From Chloranthus sessilifolius (lineage: Eukaryota; Streptophyta; Magnoliopsida; Chloranthales; Chloranthaceae): 64,000 nt of DNA. The notes beneath the pieces are model-generated. The model saw only the letters and a list, made by a program, of their open reading frames with translations. It did no database searches and had not been told where the DNA came from. The DNA lies in contig CM037585.1 of the NCBI GenBank assembly GCA_021018995.1, forward strand, positions 85,970,646-86,034,645, given 5' to 3'. The position numbers and the translations under genes are program-made. Below are positions 47,202 through 58,145 of this stretch, one piece after another. Every line of letters begins with the position of its first letter. Position 1 is the first letter of the stretch.

Positions 47202-48090
47202 ACTACACCGTGACATTTAATTCAAAATGGCAGTTCAAAGCTCTAGCCTCTTCCCTATAAATTCATACCCTTCCACAGACCTTTACCACTCCATAATCTT
47301 TCATCTTCCTCCGTCCTTAACCTTAAACCTTATGGCGGAAGAACCAAACCAATGCGACTTTAGCAAAAGACTTGATCAAATTCTTGAGATATAAAGGGCT
47401 GAGCTCCTGGCTGTAATAAAGAAAGTAGAAAAACTGAAGAGCCAGCAACCCATACGTGATGCTAAATCGTCCACCGAAACTATCCTTTACCCTAAACCTA
47501 ACCCGAATCCGAAAACTTTTTCCTATGGCCCATATTCTCCCACTTCTTAACCATTCTACCATTACAACCCACCTCGAGTGCGAGTTATTTTATGATGATG
47601 GTGGGTTGAGCCGTCCCTCGCCACCCCTCTCCATTGCTCATACTCTCCTAACTGCATTACATTCTCTTCCCATAGTCTTCGCAGGGGAGTAGTATAGGCT
47701 GTGAGAGAATAGAGCTGTGTTCACTTCCCACTCTTTAAAGCACTTACCCTAAGTGCATTGCATTTCTTCCAAGGAAAGTATATGATGTGCTCTGTTTAGG
47801 GGAGATATTTGGAAGGCAGTGAGGAGTTTTTTCGGGAGGGAAGACTCTCACGGTGTGGCTCCATCAAGAGAAATGGCTCTCTTTTGAAGGTGTGGATACT
47901 CTATAAAAAAAGGAGGGGGAGGGAGATGAGACTCTTATTGAAGGTGGTTAGAAACCGAGAGTCGGTCTTTATCGAAGAAACTTTTTACCTAGAAATTGCT
48001 GCCGGTGTCTGATCGAACTCAAAAGTTGTACAATTTATCCCCGAATCCAGGCTTAGTTAATCCTCACCTAACCACTAATGTATGCTTTTA
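47202..48090 (+). other. Plus-strand retroelement debris with a small 3'-gene-like start
   Basis: A TATA box (CTATAAAT, 47255-47262) is followed by a CT-rich leader and an ATG at 47332 (MAEEPNQCDFSKRLDQILEI), 70 bp downstream. The layout copies that of the 3' genes of A and D (TATA, ~65 bp, MxDxKP), though the protein is only loosely similar. It may be the 3' end of a plus-strand Athila-like element truncated by C. The remaining sequence to 48090 shows no recognised gene. The function is unknown. Confidence 0.4.
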
Positions 48091-48226
48091 GTTCATGTTG
48101 TTTTTCAACAGTTGTAAAAGTAGCTTAAATGCTAAAAAGGTTTAAAAAGCAAAGTTAGGAAGAAACCCAAGCAAACGGCAAGAATCCAAGGAGATGCAGT
48201 TGAAAGGAGTGTCTCAAAGGTCAAAT

Positions 48227-48580
48227 GGACCGATCGAAACTACAAATTCGATCGGTAAGGTTAACACAGCAAAGGAGTGAAGCAGAGGAAGAGATTAGAG
48301 TGAAAATGGACTAGTCAATGTGTCAAACTCAACCGGTCAGAACGTTGTAAGCTTCAGAAATACAAGAAGAGACCGATCAGGACGCAGTCGACCTATCGAG
48401 AAAAGATCAAACGGAATGAATGAATCTCAGAGGAATTACTCGACCGGTTCAACCTGATTCGACCAATCAAGAAAATAAAAGAAAGATGAACCTTCGCGGG
48501 TCATCTTCTACCTGAAGAAGGAAACTGAAGTCAACCGATCAGTTCTCCAATCTCGGTCGGTCCAAACTGCATTTTTGAGC
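48227..48580. repeat. ACCGATC/ACCGGT motif cluster
   Basis: Irregular copies of GACCGATCGAAACT, TCGATCGG, CAACCGGTCAG, GACCGATCAGGA, TCGACCGGTTCAACC and TCGGTCGGTCC are present. They lie upstream of the TATA box at 48763 and are comparable in position to the clusters of the other LTRs. Confidence 0.75.
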
Positions 48581-49077
48581 GAAAATCAAGGTCTGCGTAT
48601 AGCTGTAGATATCTCCAAACACCGAGATCTGCTCCAAGAATCTCTTCAACAAGCTAGATAACTCCAAATCAGCATGGATTCCTTTCAGATTTATCTTCCT
48701 TAGAGGATTTTTAGGATCTAGAGATTAGTTGTCATGTATATTTGTTCTAAGGCCTTGTAAATCTATAAATAAGGACCCTAGGGTTAGGTTTTAGGGAACT
48801 CGCATGCCATAACTTTTCTAGAGGGCTTTGACATGAGTTTCCATAGTTTTAGGTTAGGAATAATTCTAGGATGGAGGGAGATTGGATGTAATCATCGATC
48901 AGAATTTGCATCAGCGATGATGAAGGTCTTTGAGTCAATGCGTGCTTAAAGCTTCGAGTTGGATCTCTTATAAATTCTGTATAAGTATTTTAATATATTT
49001 TTGTTTCCTTTTTCTGTTTGTGAATTTCATTACTGGTACGATTTCATGTTCAAGGTTTCGACTAAGATCGAGAACGC

Positions 49078-49306
49078 ATTAGTAATGTTGTAATCATATT
49101 TAGTTTAATTCCAGTGGTCATGTAGGGATTGGGGTTAGTCTAGATAGGATATTAATTGATGGTCCAGGCCTTGTAGGGTAGTTTTGTAGGATATTAGTAA
49201 TGTTGTAATCATATTTAGTTTAATTCCAGTGGTCATGTAGGGATTGGGGTTAGTCTAGATAGGATATTAATTGACGGTCTAGGCCTTGTAGGGTAGTTTT
49301 GTTGGT
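49078..49306. repeat. 115-bp tandem duplication
   Basis: Two nearly identical copies start ATTAGTAATGTTGTAATC at 49078 and 49193. They differ at only a few positions. Confidence 0.9.
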
Positions 49307-49383
49307 TCATGCAATGGTTCTTTGACAATTAGGTTCATCACTACGTCAAAATGAGGAAAAAATTACTGTAGCAGCAAAAATTA

Positions 49384-49430
49384 AACCACTGTTTAAAATG
49401 GTGGTGTAATATACCACTGCCTAAAATAGT
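49384..49430. repeat. Left subterminal repeats of the CACTA element
   Basis: ACCACTGTTTAAAATGGTGGT and ACCACTGCCTAAAATAGT are close to the right-end units (AACCACTGTTTAAGGCAGTG). In En/Spm-type elements such repeats bind the transposon-encoded protein. Confidence 0.8.
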
Positions 49431-49439
49431 AATTTTCTC

Positions 49440-50515
49440 ACTTAAATCACTCATCACGTGCATATGATGCTACCATCACGTGTAAATTCATCGGGCCTCT
49501 CATTTCTCTCTTTTATCTCCTCACAAACCCCTCTCTTTCAACCCTACCTTCTTTTCCTCTCTCTCTCGACGAACCCCCAGCTGCCATTTTGATCTCAAGA
49601 GGAGGCGCCAACAAACCTTAATCTTTGTGGAGCTCTGATCACGGACTGCGGACGACAGATCGCAGACCAATGATTGTTGAACTGGTCCTGAATCACAGAT
49701 CTATCAAATCTCTATATTTTTTTGTTCATTTCATACAAATATTGGTGAGTTTGGGTTTAGATTGCAGTTTAGGTTTAGATTTTAGAGGTGGTGAATCAGC
49801 TCTGATAATGGACCGCAACCATTATTCAATCTATATCTCCATCGCAACCATAAGATCCTAGTCGTCGGATGTGGAAATTCAGGTCTGATTCTCCTTCTTC
49901 GTCTGAATCGGTGACCTACTTCATTTTTGCTTTTGATTTGTTGTATCCGTTCCTCAATCTTGGTTCATCTTTTGATTTGTTGTTTCAGATTACACATATA
50001 GCAGAAAAAAACCACAAATTGGGGCTTATATGTTGATGATTACGGAAACTGTAGGATTGGAAAGAGGTTTTGTTGGCATGATCTGGATTCGTGACTACTA
50101 ATCAAAGATTTTTTTGTTTTGAGGTATTGCAAAGCTATTTCAGAATTCTCGAGGAAGCATTTTGTACTTTTTTCTTGTTAGAGTTAAATGTTCAGCTAGG
50201 AAGTAGCAAAATGCTTAAGGAATCCGAGATCTAACTATCGCCTTAGCTGGAGCTCTATTATGGTTATTATATCAAAACTAGATTTGTTAATGTAGAAAAT
50301 TCATAACCATAGTTTTAGCTATTATTGACGTTCATTTATGTATATGTATATAATTACATAATTTTGATGAATTTATAATCATTACAAGTAGATTTAAGTA
50401 ATAATTAAGTTAGGTGTTATTGAAGTTCATTTATGTAATATATGTATAATTACATAATTTGATAAACACAAAATGATTGCAAGTACTAATAAGTGGAATC
50501 TTCTTGTTTTGCTAG
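49440..50515 (+). other. CACTA interior, left part
   Basis: There is no recognised gene. A CT-rich stretch (TTCCTCTCTCTCTCGACGAA, near 49553-49572) could be a leader of a captured gene. The rest is AT-rich, intron-like sequence that ends at a splice acceptor at 50515. Confidence 0.5.
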
Positions 50516-50623
50516 GCTCTCACTGGGGATTCTATGCTTTCAAAATTTGAGAAGGTAAGATGTGCTCTTCAGGAAAGTCTTAGGCGCGTTGTAGACATTG
50601 TCCCAAAAGCTATTGGTTGTCAG
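50516..50623 (+). pseudogene. Captured exon of a PUB45-like U-box E3 ubiquitin ligase
   Basis: The 108-bp exon is open for 36 codons and bounded by TTGTTTTGCTAG and CAG|GTAATC. It reads ALTGDSMLSKFEKVRCALQE and then SLRRVVDIVPKAIGCQ. This matches the N-terminal U-box-associated region of the plant PUB45/PUB6/PUB7 group (typical form ITGDSV-LKFEK-RCALE-SLRRVEDIVPQ-IGCQ). The parent protein transfers ubiquitin through its U-box, which is absent here. Only this exon was found, so it is a gene fragment carried by the transposon. The frame is intact and phase 0 at both ends. Family assignment is from remembered sequence and is fairly sure. Confidence 0.8.
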
Positions 50624-51644
50624 GTAATCAATAGAAAAATACTTTGGTACGATTGTCTGAGCATTTAGTTTTCCTGGTTCATTGGTCTGGAAATATGAAT
50701 AGTGAAGAGTTGTTGCCTTCTTCCTAAGATTCATGTGTTTTTATTCGATCAGATTTTAAGTTGGAACTGGTTTAGGAGAGGGGAATGACAATATTTGATG
50801 ATAACTATATTTAAACTACAGTATGAAGGGGCTATAATAGTGTCCTGTGAAATGAGGCTGGAGCATATTAGTCCATGTGGCAAGTGGGGTCATCAGTCTC
50901 TTCCGTGATCGGAATGTGATGGAGGTATGATCTAAAATTGACTAGCACCGATGGTAACACTATCAAGGTATGATCTTGAACTGATGGGCACAGATGATGC
51001 TTGATGTTAGCAGATAAGACAAACTGTTTAAAGGGCATGACTTGGCAACAGGACTAAAAGTTCAATCATGAGGCTAAAAACTTATTTTGTCAATGGTTGA
51101 TTGCTGAGTTAGGAGGTTGCAGGGTGATGTCTTTTCTGCTTTGCCATTTTCCCTTTCCTCTTTAGGGAAAAATCACTAACTCTGAATGCCTTATAAATAC
51201 ATTGACAGATGGGTGGTGATCAGGTCCTTCAGGTGGACCCTATATGGTGTCCTGGTTTTAAAATGATATATAATATATACAATTATAAATGCTAAAGACT
51301 ACACAATAGTTGCTTCAAGTAAGTTTAATGTTAGCATCCTACCCGATTATTTACAAAGTAGGACCCGATGTAGGGTCCTTGTAAAAGAACCAGATCAGTT
51401 CTCAATGAGAAATTCAGTTGTGCTCTTAAGATACCTTGTATTGTCTCTTTGTCCTAAGCTTGTTGGAGAAATACGGTAGTGACATAGTGAAGCTACAGTT
51501 ATTACAATTGATATTTCTAATAAACTGCATTTTTGCTTACATAGCATCTAATAAATATTTTACCATGCTTAGCCTCACTTCAATTCTAGAAGTTTTTCAA
51601 CGAGTGCTCTTCCAGTTCATTATCTGACTATTTATTGTTAGCAG
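50624..51644 (+). other. CACTA interior, intron-like
   Basis: AT-rich sequence with no protein similarity noticed on either strand. It ends in the splice acceptor TTGTTAGCAG at 51644. Confidence 0.5.
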
Positions 51645-51788
51645 ACCTTTGTTGATGCTCCTGATGGTAAAGATCCCGTTGCACTTTATTTGGGAAGCAT
51701 GGGGAAGGGCCATACTTGGGTCAATGGCCACAACATAGGAAGATACTGGTCCCTGGTTTCTCCAAGAGATGGATGCCAGAAAACATGC
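51645..51788 (+). pseudogene. Captured exon of a plant beta-galactosidase (GH35)
   Basis: After the acceptor TTAGCAG the frame reads [20 protein letters not shown] and continues to [20 protein letters not shown] and RDGCQKTC, where it meets a TAG codon at 51787-51789. This is the highly conserved GSMGKG-WVNG-IGRYW block of the plant BGAL family (nearest in memory BGAL8/9-type), cell-wall enzymes that release terminal galactose. The GH35 catalytic domain lies far upstream in the parent and is not present. After TGC the match to the family (usually CDYRGAY) ends, which probably marks the edge of the captured piece. It is a fragment, not a gene. Confidence 0.9.
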
Positions 51789-52155
51789 TAGAAAAGTTTA
51801 GTTGGCCTTCATTTTTGCTTATGGTTTTTATAAACTTATAAGGATCCTTAAGAGCACCAGTCCCTTAGTTACATTAATCACTGAGTCATAGTCGCCTTTG
51901 ATAACAGTTTGTTTGAGAAAGAAGTACAGAATCTCAACCCTTTCAAAATAATCCAATATTCTATTTTAGTCTTTGTTTAAGCCACTAGGTGAAGAGAGAT
52001 ACATATTGACAATGGATTGTTTGCATAACTTTAGAACTGTGATAGAAACGCAATCGATGTTTGGTTTACTTTACAACTGTGATATGAAGTTTTAAAAGTT
52101 ACATATTCTTCTATGAATGTTACAAATTCTTGATACTGATAATGTTGGACATCAG
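51789..52155 (+). other. CACTA interior between captured exons
   Basis: No coding similarity is seen. It ends in an acceptor-like GGACATCAG. Confidence 0.5.
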
Positions 52156-52237
52156 AGCTAAAGCGGCTGAACTTTCGGGGATTCTATTCTATGCTTTTGG
52201 AGAAGGGGGAGGAACTCATTTCGGTGGCTATATTCAG
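52156..52237 (+). pseudogene. Captured exon of an IDM1-like PHD-finger acetyltransferase
   Basis: Between ACATCAG and CAG|GTATG the frame reads ELKRLNFRGFYSMLLEKGEE and LISVAIFR. It matches the start of the GNAT-like acetyltransferase domain in plant PHD-finger proteins of the IDM1/ROS4 group (typical form LS-LNFRGFYT-LLE--DELISVA-IRIHG). The parent protein is a histone acetyltransferase linked to active DNA demethylation. The exon ends in a split arginine codon, as expected for this gene family. PHD fingers and the rest of the domain are absent. The reading frame is open throughout. Confidence 0.75.
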
Positions 52238-53162
52238 GTATGATTTTCCCACTGCATTCTTCATTTCAATGAGGTGGTTCTATTCTCTTGTCATGTTGGT
52301 ATGTTTTTCTGAAACATGGCATCCCAACACCATATATGTGCAGGTTTTCGTTGTTCTGGTGGATTTTACTCTGTTTCTTTTAGTCTCTAGCTAGCCTCTT
52401 AGTGTTTATGGGTAGTTGGAGTTTGGTAGCTTCTGCATGTTAAAATTTGAAATGGGTTTCTTTGAGATTGAAAATGTGAGGCAATGCTCCATTAATTCTA
52501 AGTATCATGTTTTGTTGGGGAGATTATAAATTTTTCTTTATAGCTCTTGGGTAGTTTTTCTTCCTTTTCTTTTTGAATATTTGACATTTTGGAAGGAAAA
52601 AGAAATAGGGATTAATTCTAGCTTCGATAGCAGACTGCATTTTATTTCGGTCCACTTTTGATTTGCATTGGTGGTAGTCTACCGACAAGTTTAAGTTTAG
52701 GTCGGTCGATCGCCCACGATGATCACATCGCATAATTCTTCAAGTTTAATTGTTACTTGAAAAATTAAACTGTCAATGGGCGTCCATCGACAAGTTCACA
52801 CATCAGGCTGTCAGTAGGCTACCGACAAGTTTAGGTTGTCAGTGGGCGTCTACCGACAAGTTTCTCGCTCACCATAGTAAACACCTATAATTTGTCACTT
52901 GAGTTACTATTGGCTCTATGTTTGTGCTGAATAAACATTTGTTTGTTCACTAAAACTGTAGCGCAATATTTAATTTGATATAATTTGATACCCCTGTTTA
53001 CACTGCGATCTTTGATGTCTTGTAATCAACATGCACTCCATCAATCTTGGGAAAAACGATTTAAAGAAATGGGAAAGGAAGTTCCTGCATAAGCAATAAA
53101 TGAGATGTTGGGTATCTATCAACATTTCCAATATTTCTTTCTTTTTTTAATTTTACAACCAT
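52238..53162 (+). other. CACTA interior with short CTACCGACAAGTTT repeats
   Basis: No gene is recognised. At 52676-52865 the phrase CTACCGACAAGTTTA recurs about four times with GTCAGTGGGCG in between, an irregular direct repeat. Confidence 0.55.
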
Positions 53163-53479
53163 GGTGTGAATATTGGTATTACTGTATTAGTATCAGGTAT
53201 TGTTCCATCTTGGACCAATACATACCGGCTGATATGGACACGATAACGCCGATACCATATCGGTGGATATATATATATTTTTTTTTCTTGAAAAAAAAGT
53301 TAAGAAAATATATATAATTGTTTGTATCAGTCAGTATCGGTCCAATATTGATATAGATACCGATACCATGCAAATACCAATGCCACCGCTGTTTCGGGAT
53401 GGTATCGGTTCTCAATGAAACCGATACGTATTGCCTATAAGTATCTTTTTCAATCGAGTTTTGATACCATGCTTACACC
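53163..53479. mobile_element. Possible MITE with GGTATC-rich interior
   Basis: The imperfect terminal inverted repeats are GGTGTGAATATTGGTAT at the left and the complement of GGTGTAAGCATGGTATC at the right. The interior is rich in GATACCGATACC/GGTATCGGT. No clear target duplication was found, so the assignment is tentative. Confidence 0.4.
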
Positions 53480-53534
53480 TCTCTCTAGCTTAATTGCAGT
53501 GGTCTTATTGTGGCCTGTGTTTTGTGTTTCTCAG

Positions 53535-53593
53535 CTAACTACATCTTGCTAATGAGCAAGGACATGCCTGGTGTTGATGAGTTTTTTTATCAG
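53535..53593 (+). pseudogene. Unidentified captured exon 1
   Basis: It is flanked by TGTTTCTCAG and CAG|GTAATT. In the open phase it reads NYILLMSKDMPGVDEFFYQ. The next exon at 53679 continues in phase, so both probably come from one host gene. I do not recognise the family. Confidence 0.5.
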
Positions 53594-53678
53594 GTAATTA
53601 TTCAATTATTATGGGCATCCTTTTCTTCTTTCATTCATTTACTGTAGAACTTCTTTAATTTTTGATCCATTTTGTAAG

Positions 53679-53845
53679 GTTATTTTTGCGGACTTGAACA
53701 GAGGAGACTCACAAAGATACTTGGATGAAATGAAACAAGCATTGGGATTTGCTTCCAATTCCAACCCAAAGAGAGACTTTTCACCTTATTCTCGTGAAAG
53801 TTCGGTCCAGTCATTCACAAGCCCTTTATCCCGAGCGGAGGAGCG
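53679..53845 (+). pseudogene. Unidentified captured exon 2
   Basis: After the acceptor TTTTGTAAG the phase joins the previous exon and reads VIFADLNRGDSQRYLDEMKQ, then ALGFASNSNPKRDFSPYSRE and SSVQSFTSPLSRAEERTG. The serine-rich, hydrophilic part looks like a linker of a larger protein. The frame stays open to 53951, but the later part is hydrophobic and may be non-coding. The right edge is a guess. The family is not recognised. Confidence 0.5.
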
Positions 53846-54506
53846 TACGGGTTTTTTAACCACCTTTCGTGATGTTATAAATCCAATCATTTTCTTTACC
53901 ATTGGATCATGTTGTCTTCCTTTTGTATATCGTATGGAGTTATGGAATTAGGCTATTGTCATCCCGCTCGACCGACCATCAATCTCCTTTTGTCCAGATG
54001 GTCGAGCCTCGGGAGCCACACTGTTATTTACAAACACATAACTCAATGAAAGTTCACTTTTGACCTTTCATTGATTTGGTGCTCAAAATTACCAGGGCAA
54101 TTTCCAAGGTTGTTGGTTTGAGATTGACCCGAGTTCCCGCTGTTGGCACTCCGATTGAGTACCTTGAACTAAGTCTTATGGATGTACTGATGATGATGCC
54201 TTGTGTTGCAGTCACTGGGCATTGGCAGAATTCTCATTCACCTCTTATCCCTCACAATTATGATCACCCAAGGCCCCAACAAGTAAGTAGAATTTGTAGT
54301 ATTATTCACGGTTTTCATCACTATAACATTTTTAGTCGTTGTTAGAAAAAACGAAGAGCATGTCTTCTATATTTTATCTTCTATATATATTACAAGGATC
54401 TTATTCACAAAAATGAAACTACTGTCTGTAAATGACCAATTTCCTTGTACATCAGCATTTTCTCTATTTTGGATATGTTCATGAACGAGTGATAAATGGT
54501 TTCAGT
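53846..54506 (+). other. CACTA interior, possible further exon
   Basis: At about 54096-54284 a stretch lies between TTACCAG and CAACAA|GTAAGT, with fairly even base content. Its frames (for example GNFQGCWFEIDPSSRCW) gave no recognised family. Confidence 0.35.
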
Positions 54507-54684
54507 CAAGGATCAAAATTTTGGCCGAAATGACTGAAATTTCGGTCCAAAATTTTGGTTTCGGTCCCCACCGAAACCGAGACGATAACTCTAGCTTTCA
54601 GTCATTTTGGCACTATATGAAGATTTCGGTTCAAAATTTCAGTTTCGATCCCCACCGAAATGAAATCTGGAATTTTGATCCTTG
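54507..54684. mobile_element. hAT-type MITE inside the CACTA element
   Basis: The 178-bp element has terminal inverted repeats CAAGGATCAAAATT. A perfect 8-bp target duplication GTTTCAGT lies at 54499-54506 and 54685-54692; 8 bp is the hAT length. The interior has repeated TTTCGGT/ACCGAAA words forming internal inverted repeats (TTTCGGTCCCCACCGAAA). It has no coding capacity. Confidence 0.88.
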
Positions 54685-54692
54685 GTTTCAGT

Positions 54693-55733
54693 GGCCAAAT
54701 GAAAGAGTAGTGGAAGACATGTATGTGCCTGCTTGCATTTACTGTGAACAAGTGAGTTAAACTAAATTTCATGGAAGGTAATCTGTGTGTATCAGTTCAG
54801 AACTAGTGTAGTAGTGTTACTGATACCACCGAACTGGAAATAAAGGCATGAACTGCCCATACTAGTGTTTTTTTAGGACTGATCCTGGAATTTTTTTTTT
54901 GGCCCTACATTTATTCAATGATTGATCGATTGTCTTTGTAAAGTGAGAAATGTGGTGATTGTAGCGCTGCACTCGCCTTTCTAAGATTAAAAAAGAAAAA
55001 TTATAGATTATATGTTGTTCCCAACTGTTTGTTGATATGTTGGCATTATATTGCAGTACCTTTAAATTGACCCATGGAATTTTTGAGGGCACCCATGCTG
55101 AAAACCCATACAAAGTCTGAGGTTGTATTTTATACACTTTGTTGTCAAAAGTTGTTTATTAATTTATTTGATTTACTCTTCATATATTTCCTTGGAGAAC
55201 AAGTTTTTTTTTATGAGTCTAATCCTTGGAGAACAAGTCTTATTTTCATATATTAAACTTTAATTGATCTAATCTCAATTCTCAAATGAGTGTAAACAAC
55301 CCTCTTGGTCAAGTTGTTTAGATTAGGGACAAAGTCAACAAACCCTGTCGCACGAAGTCATATCTCCACCATTATAATGTGAGAATGGGACTTGCCCAAA
55401 ATCTTAAAACTCTTTCCTTGACTAAATTATGGCATCCTTTTCTCTTTTATTATGTATACTAATAAAATAGCTAGGGAGCCATTACTTGCACACGTTTTTC
55501 AAGTGATTGCACCGAATTTAAAGAAAGACTTGGTATTTTAGGGACATGTGATATGTAAAAATGCAATAAGGGCCATCTGATTTGATGTCAGCCACCAATT
55601 TTCTATTTGACCAGACTACAAGAGGAGGCAGTCCTAGGATTACTGGTCCAGTCTGGTCTTCAACATATCGAGTGATGGTGTATACTCCTTTTGCCATTTA
55701 AATTATTTCTGACTGACATTAATTGCTTTATAG
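54693..55733 (+). other. CACTA interior before the WD40 exon
   Basis: AT-rich and intron-like. No family is recognised. It ends in the acceptor GCTTTATAG at 55733. Confidence 0.5.
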
Positions 55734-55820
55734 CATGCATCTATAAGCCCAGATTGCAAGCTTCTTGTAGTCTTCGGAGACCACCCTGATGGATTACTTG
55801 TGGATGCTCAAAATGGAAAG
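55734..55820 (+). pseudogene. Captured exon of a WD40-repeat protein (C2A9.03-like)
   Basis: The 87-bp exon is open for 29 codons between GCTTTATAG and AAG|GTACGT. It reads HASISPDCKLLVVFGDHPDG and then LLVDAQNGK. It matches the plant WD repeat proteins annotated as similar to S. pombe C2A9.03 (typical form NH-SLSPDGKLL-IVGDNP-G-LVDSQTGK), where it forms part of the beta-propeller. The role of the parent family is not well defined. No neighbouring exons of the same gene were found, so it is another isolated captured fragment. Confidence 0.85.
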
Positions 55821-56330
<510 letters not shown>

Positions 56331-56527
56331 ACCACTATCAAAAGCAGTGGTTTTTTCTATGACTGTTAAGAGCAATCGTTGTTGAAGTTCATAAACCACT
56401 GTCTTGTATAGTGGTAAAAAACAACCACTCCTTTTTTTACAATTGTTTAGGGCAATGGTTTTTTTTTTAAAACCACTATCAAAGACAGTGGTTTTTTCAA
56501 AAAACCACTGTTTAAGGCAGTGGTTTT
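56331..56527. repeat. Right subterminal repeats of the CACTA element
   Basis: Several AACCACT(A/G)T..AAAG.CAGTGGTT near-palindromes and half units are present. They are denser than at the left end, as is common in CACTA elements. Confidence 0.85.
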
Positions 56528-56550
56528 TTTAGCTTTTTCACGTAGTGCAT

Positions 56551-58145
56551 CTAACTCGCAATTAGATCCATCTAATTCATATACAATGTGAAAACAAAAT
56601 AGCAGATATATTAAAAGTAAGAGCATATATAGGTTCCATTATATTACATACTTACAATGACTGTTGTGGCTAATACGAACGCAAATGCCAATGCTAACAC
56701 CAAACATTGACACTCATACGACACCTATGCTCTGATACCATTTACAACACTGCGGATTATTTTCTAAACTTGATGTCTCAACAAGGGTGAGAGTTGCCCT
56801 TAAATAGATTTTTTCTTAATACCTTACAAACACTAATAGACAAACTACTTTTTACAATAGTAGAACCATATCGAAAAACATGTTTTTTCTTTTTCAAAAG
56901 ACGAATCTTTCTTTTCTTTTACTTAAAGTAAGATAAAGAGATAAGTGTCAAAACGTCATGGCTAACGATTGTGCATAGCAACGTGTCCTGGATGAGCTGG
57001 AGTCGTCCTTGCTACTGATAGTGGTGGGGTCCACTATGCTTCCATACAATTTTCCCGATTGTGATAGAAAAACTGAATCTTCAGATGTCGGACTGTATGG
57101 ATCATAGCTATCTTACATCTTGTCTTCTTCGAGCATTGTGGATGCAATCTCGAGAGTTTTCGAGAGGTCGAGGTCTTTTCAGGAATCCATTTTTAATAAT
57201 AGAGAATTTGCTTCAACTTTCTATTCCGGAGTCCTCATATATTCTATTGGCAGATTTGTAGTAAAAAGTTTTTGAGATATATTGAATTGATTATCGGCAG
57301 CATAGATTTATCTTACCATTGACGAAAAATGTTTTCAAAGAATGAATCCAATAAGATTTTAGATTGATGGTGCTGGCTTTTGCCATAGGGTCTTCGACTT
57401 CATCGAACTTGTAGTCTTTAGTTTTGTCTAAAAACTAGATTTGATACGATTCATAAAAATTTTCTTTTGATCTCCATCTTATCGTGCTTGTTATCCAAAA
57501 CGTATAGTAGACGGTGCAATTAAGGTTTTTGGTGAGATGATAGACCATTGTTTTGATCATCATAGGGAATTCATTGATGGGATACCCAAGAAAGATTAGT
57601 TGTTTTACTAATCCCCAATCAAGACATTCTTCCAGATTATATATGGGATTTTCAGTATAAACTGACAATTTTAGAAGGAAATCTTCATAACACTGAGCTA
57701 TATTATAATTGTCCATTAAGATTTGTTTAATCTTAATCAATTGATCTTCAATTCGTGCTATCAGAGGTTTATAGATATCACATGGTAGAATATATTTTAT
57801 ATTTTCAAATAAATAAATTCGTTTTAATTTGTGAAAATTCGGGTCTGGATAATTTGAATCCATAAGTTCTGCTAGTCCTAAAAATGATTGATTTTTTTAA
57901 GAGAAAAGTTTTTTGAAAAAGTTTCAGAATCCCATGCTATGGATTTAACAAGGGCATTTAAACTATCTTGTAATTTTTCTAACTTTTATTCTTTTTCAAA
58001 GATTTTCTGAGATAAGTTGCTCATATGACGCCTAAACTGTTTCTTATCATTGAGGAGTTGGCTTTTCCAAGCTCTATTAATCTCATGATAAAAGTCGGCA
58101 CTTATTCCGGGATTATAAAAATAAGGGACATTGTTCATAGTGATG
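56551..58145 (-). mobile_element. Broken virus-like fragment, possibly an endogenous pararetrovirus
   Basis: On the minus strand a frame at 57435-57863 (start MDSNYPDPNFHKLKRIYLFE) and another piece ending near 57986 (NVPYFYNPGISADFYHEINR) are AT-rich, lysine- and isoleucine-rich, and unlike the other elements. Downstream lies a promoter-like region, then TGGTATCAGAGC (56729-56740), the initiator-tRNA-Met primer site used by caulimovirids and by copia elements. No LTR edge is seen beside that site, which favours a pararetrovirus, but no polymerase or capsid motif is visible. It is cut by D on the right and CACTA on the left, and it is broken. Family uncertain. Confidence 0.35.
56729..56740 (-). 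other. tRNA-Met-type primer site
   Basis: The minus strand reads TGGTATCAGAGC, complementary to the 3' end of initiator tRNA-Met. Confidence 0.6.

Larger units (their letters stand above)
48091..49338 (+). mobile_element. LTR-like sequence, plus strand, incomplete
   Basis: It has a motif cluster (48227-48580), a TATA box CTATAAATAAGGACC at 48763-48770 and a T-rich downstream part, the same architecture as S. It may begin at TGTTGTTTTTCAACAG (about 48098), but no terminal partner or target duplication was found. The CACTA element inserted at its right side (49339). It contains a 115-bp tandem duplication (49078-49306). Confidence 0.45.

Noticed and set aside
51645-51788. A working beta-galactosidase gene
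   Set aside because: Only one exon of a many-exon gene is present, without the catalytic domain, inside a CACTA element.
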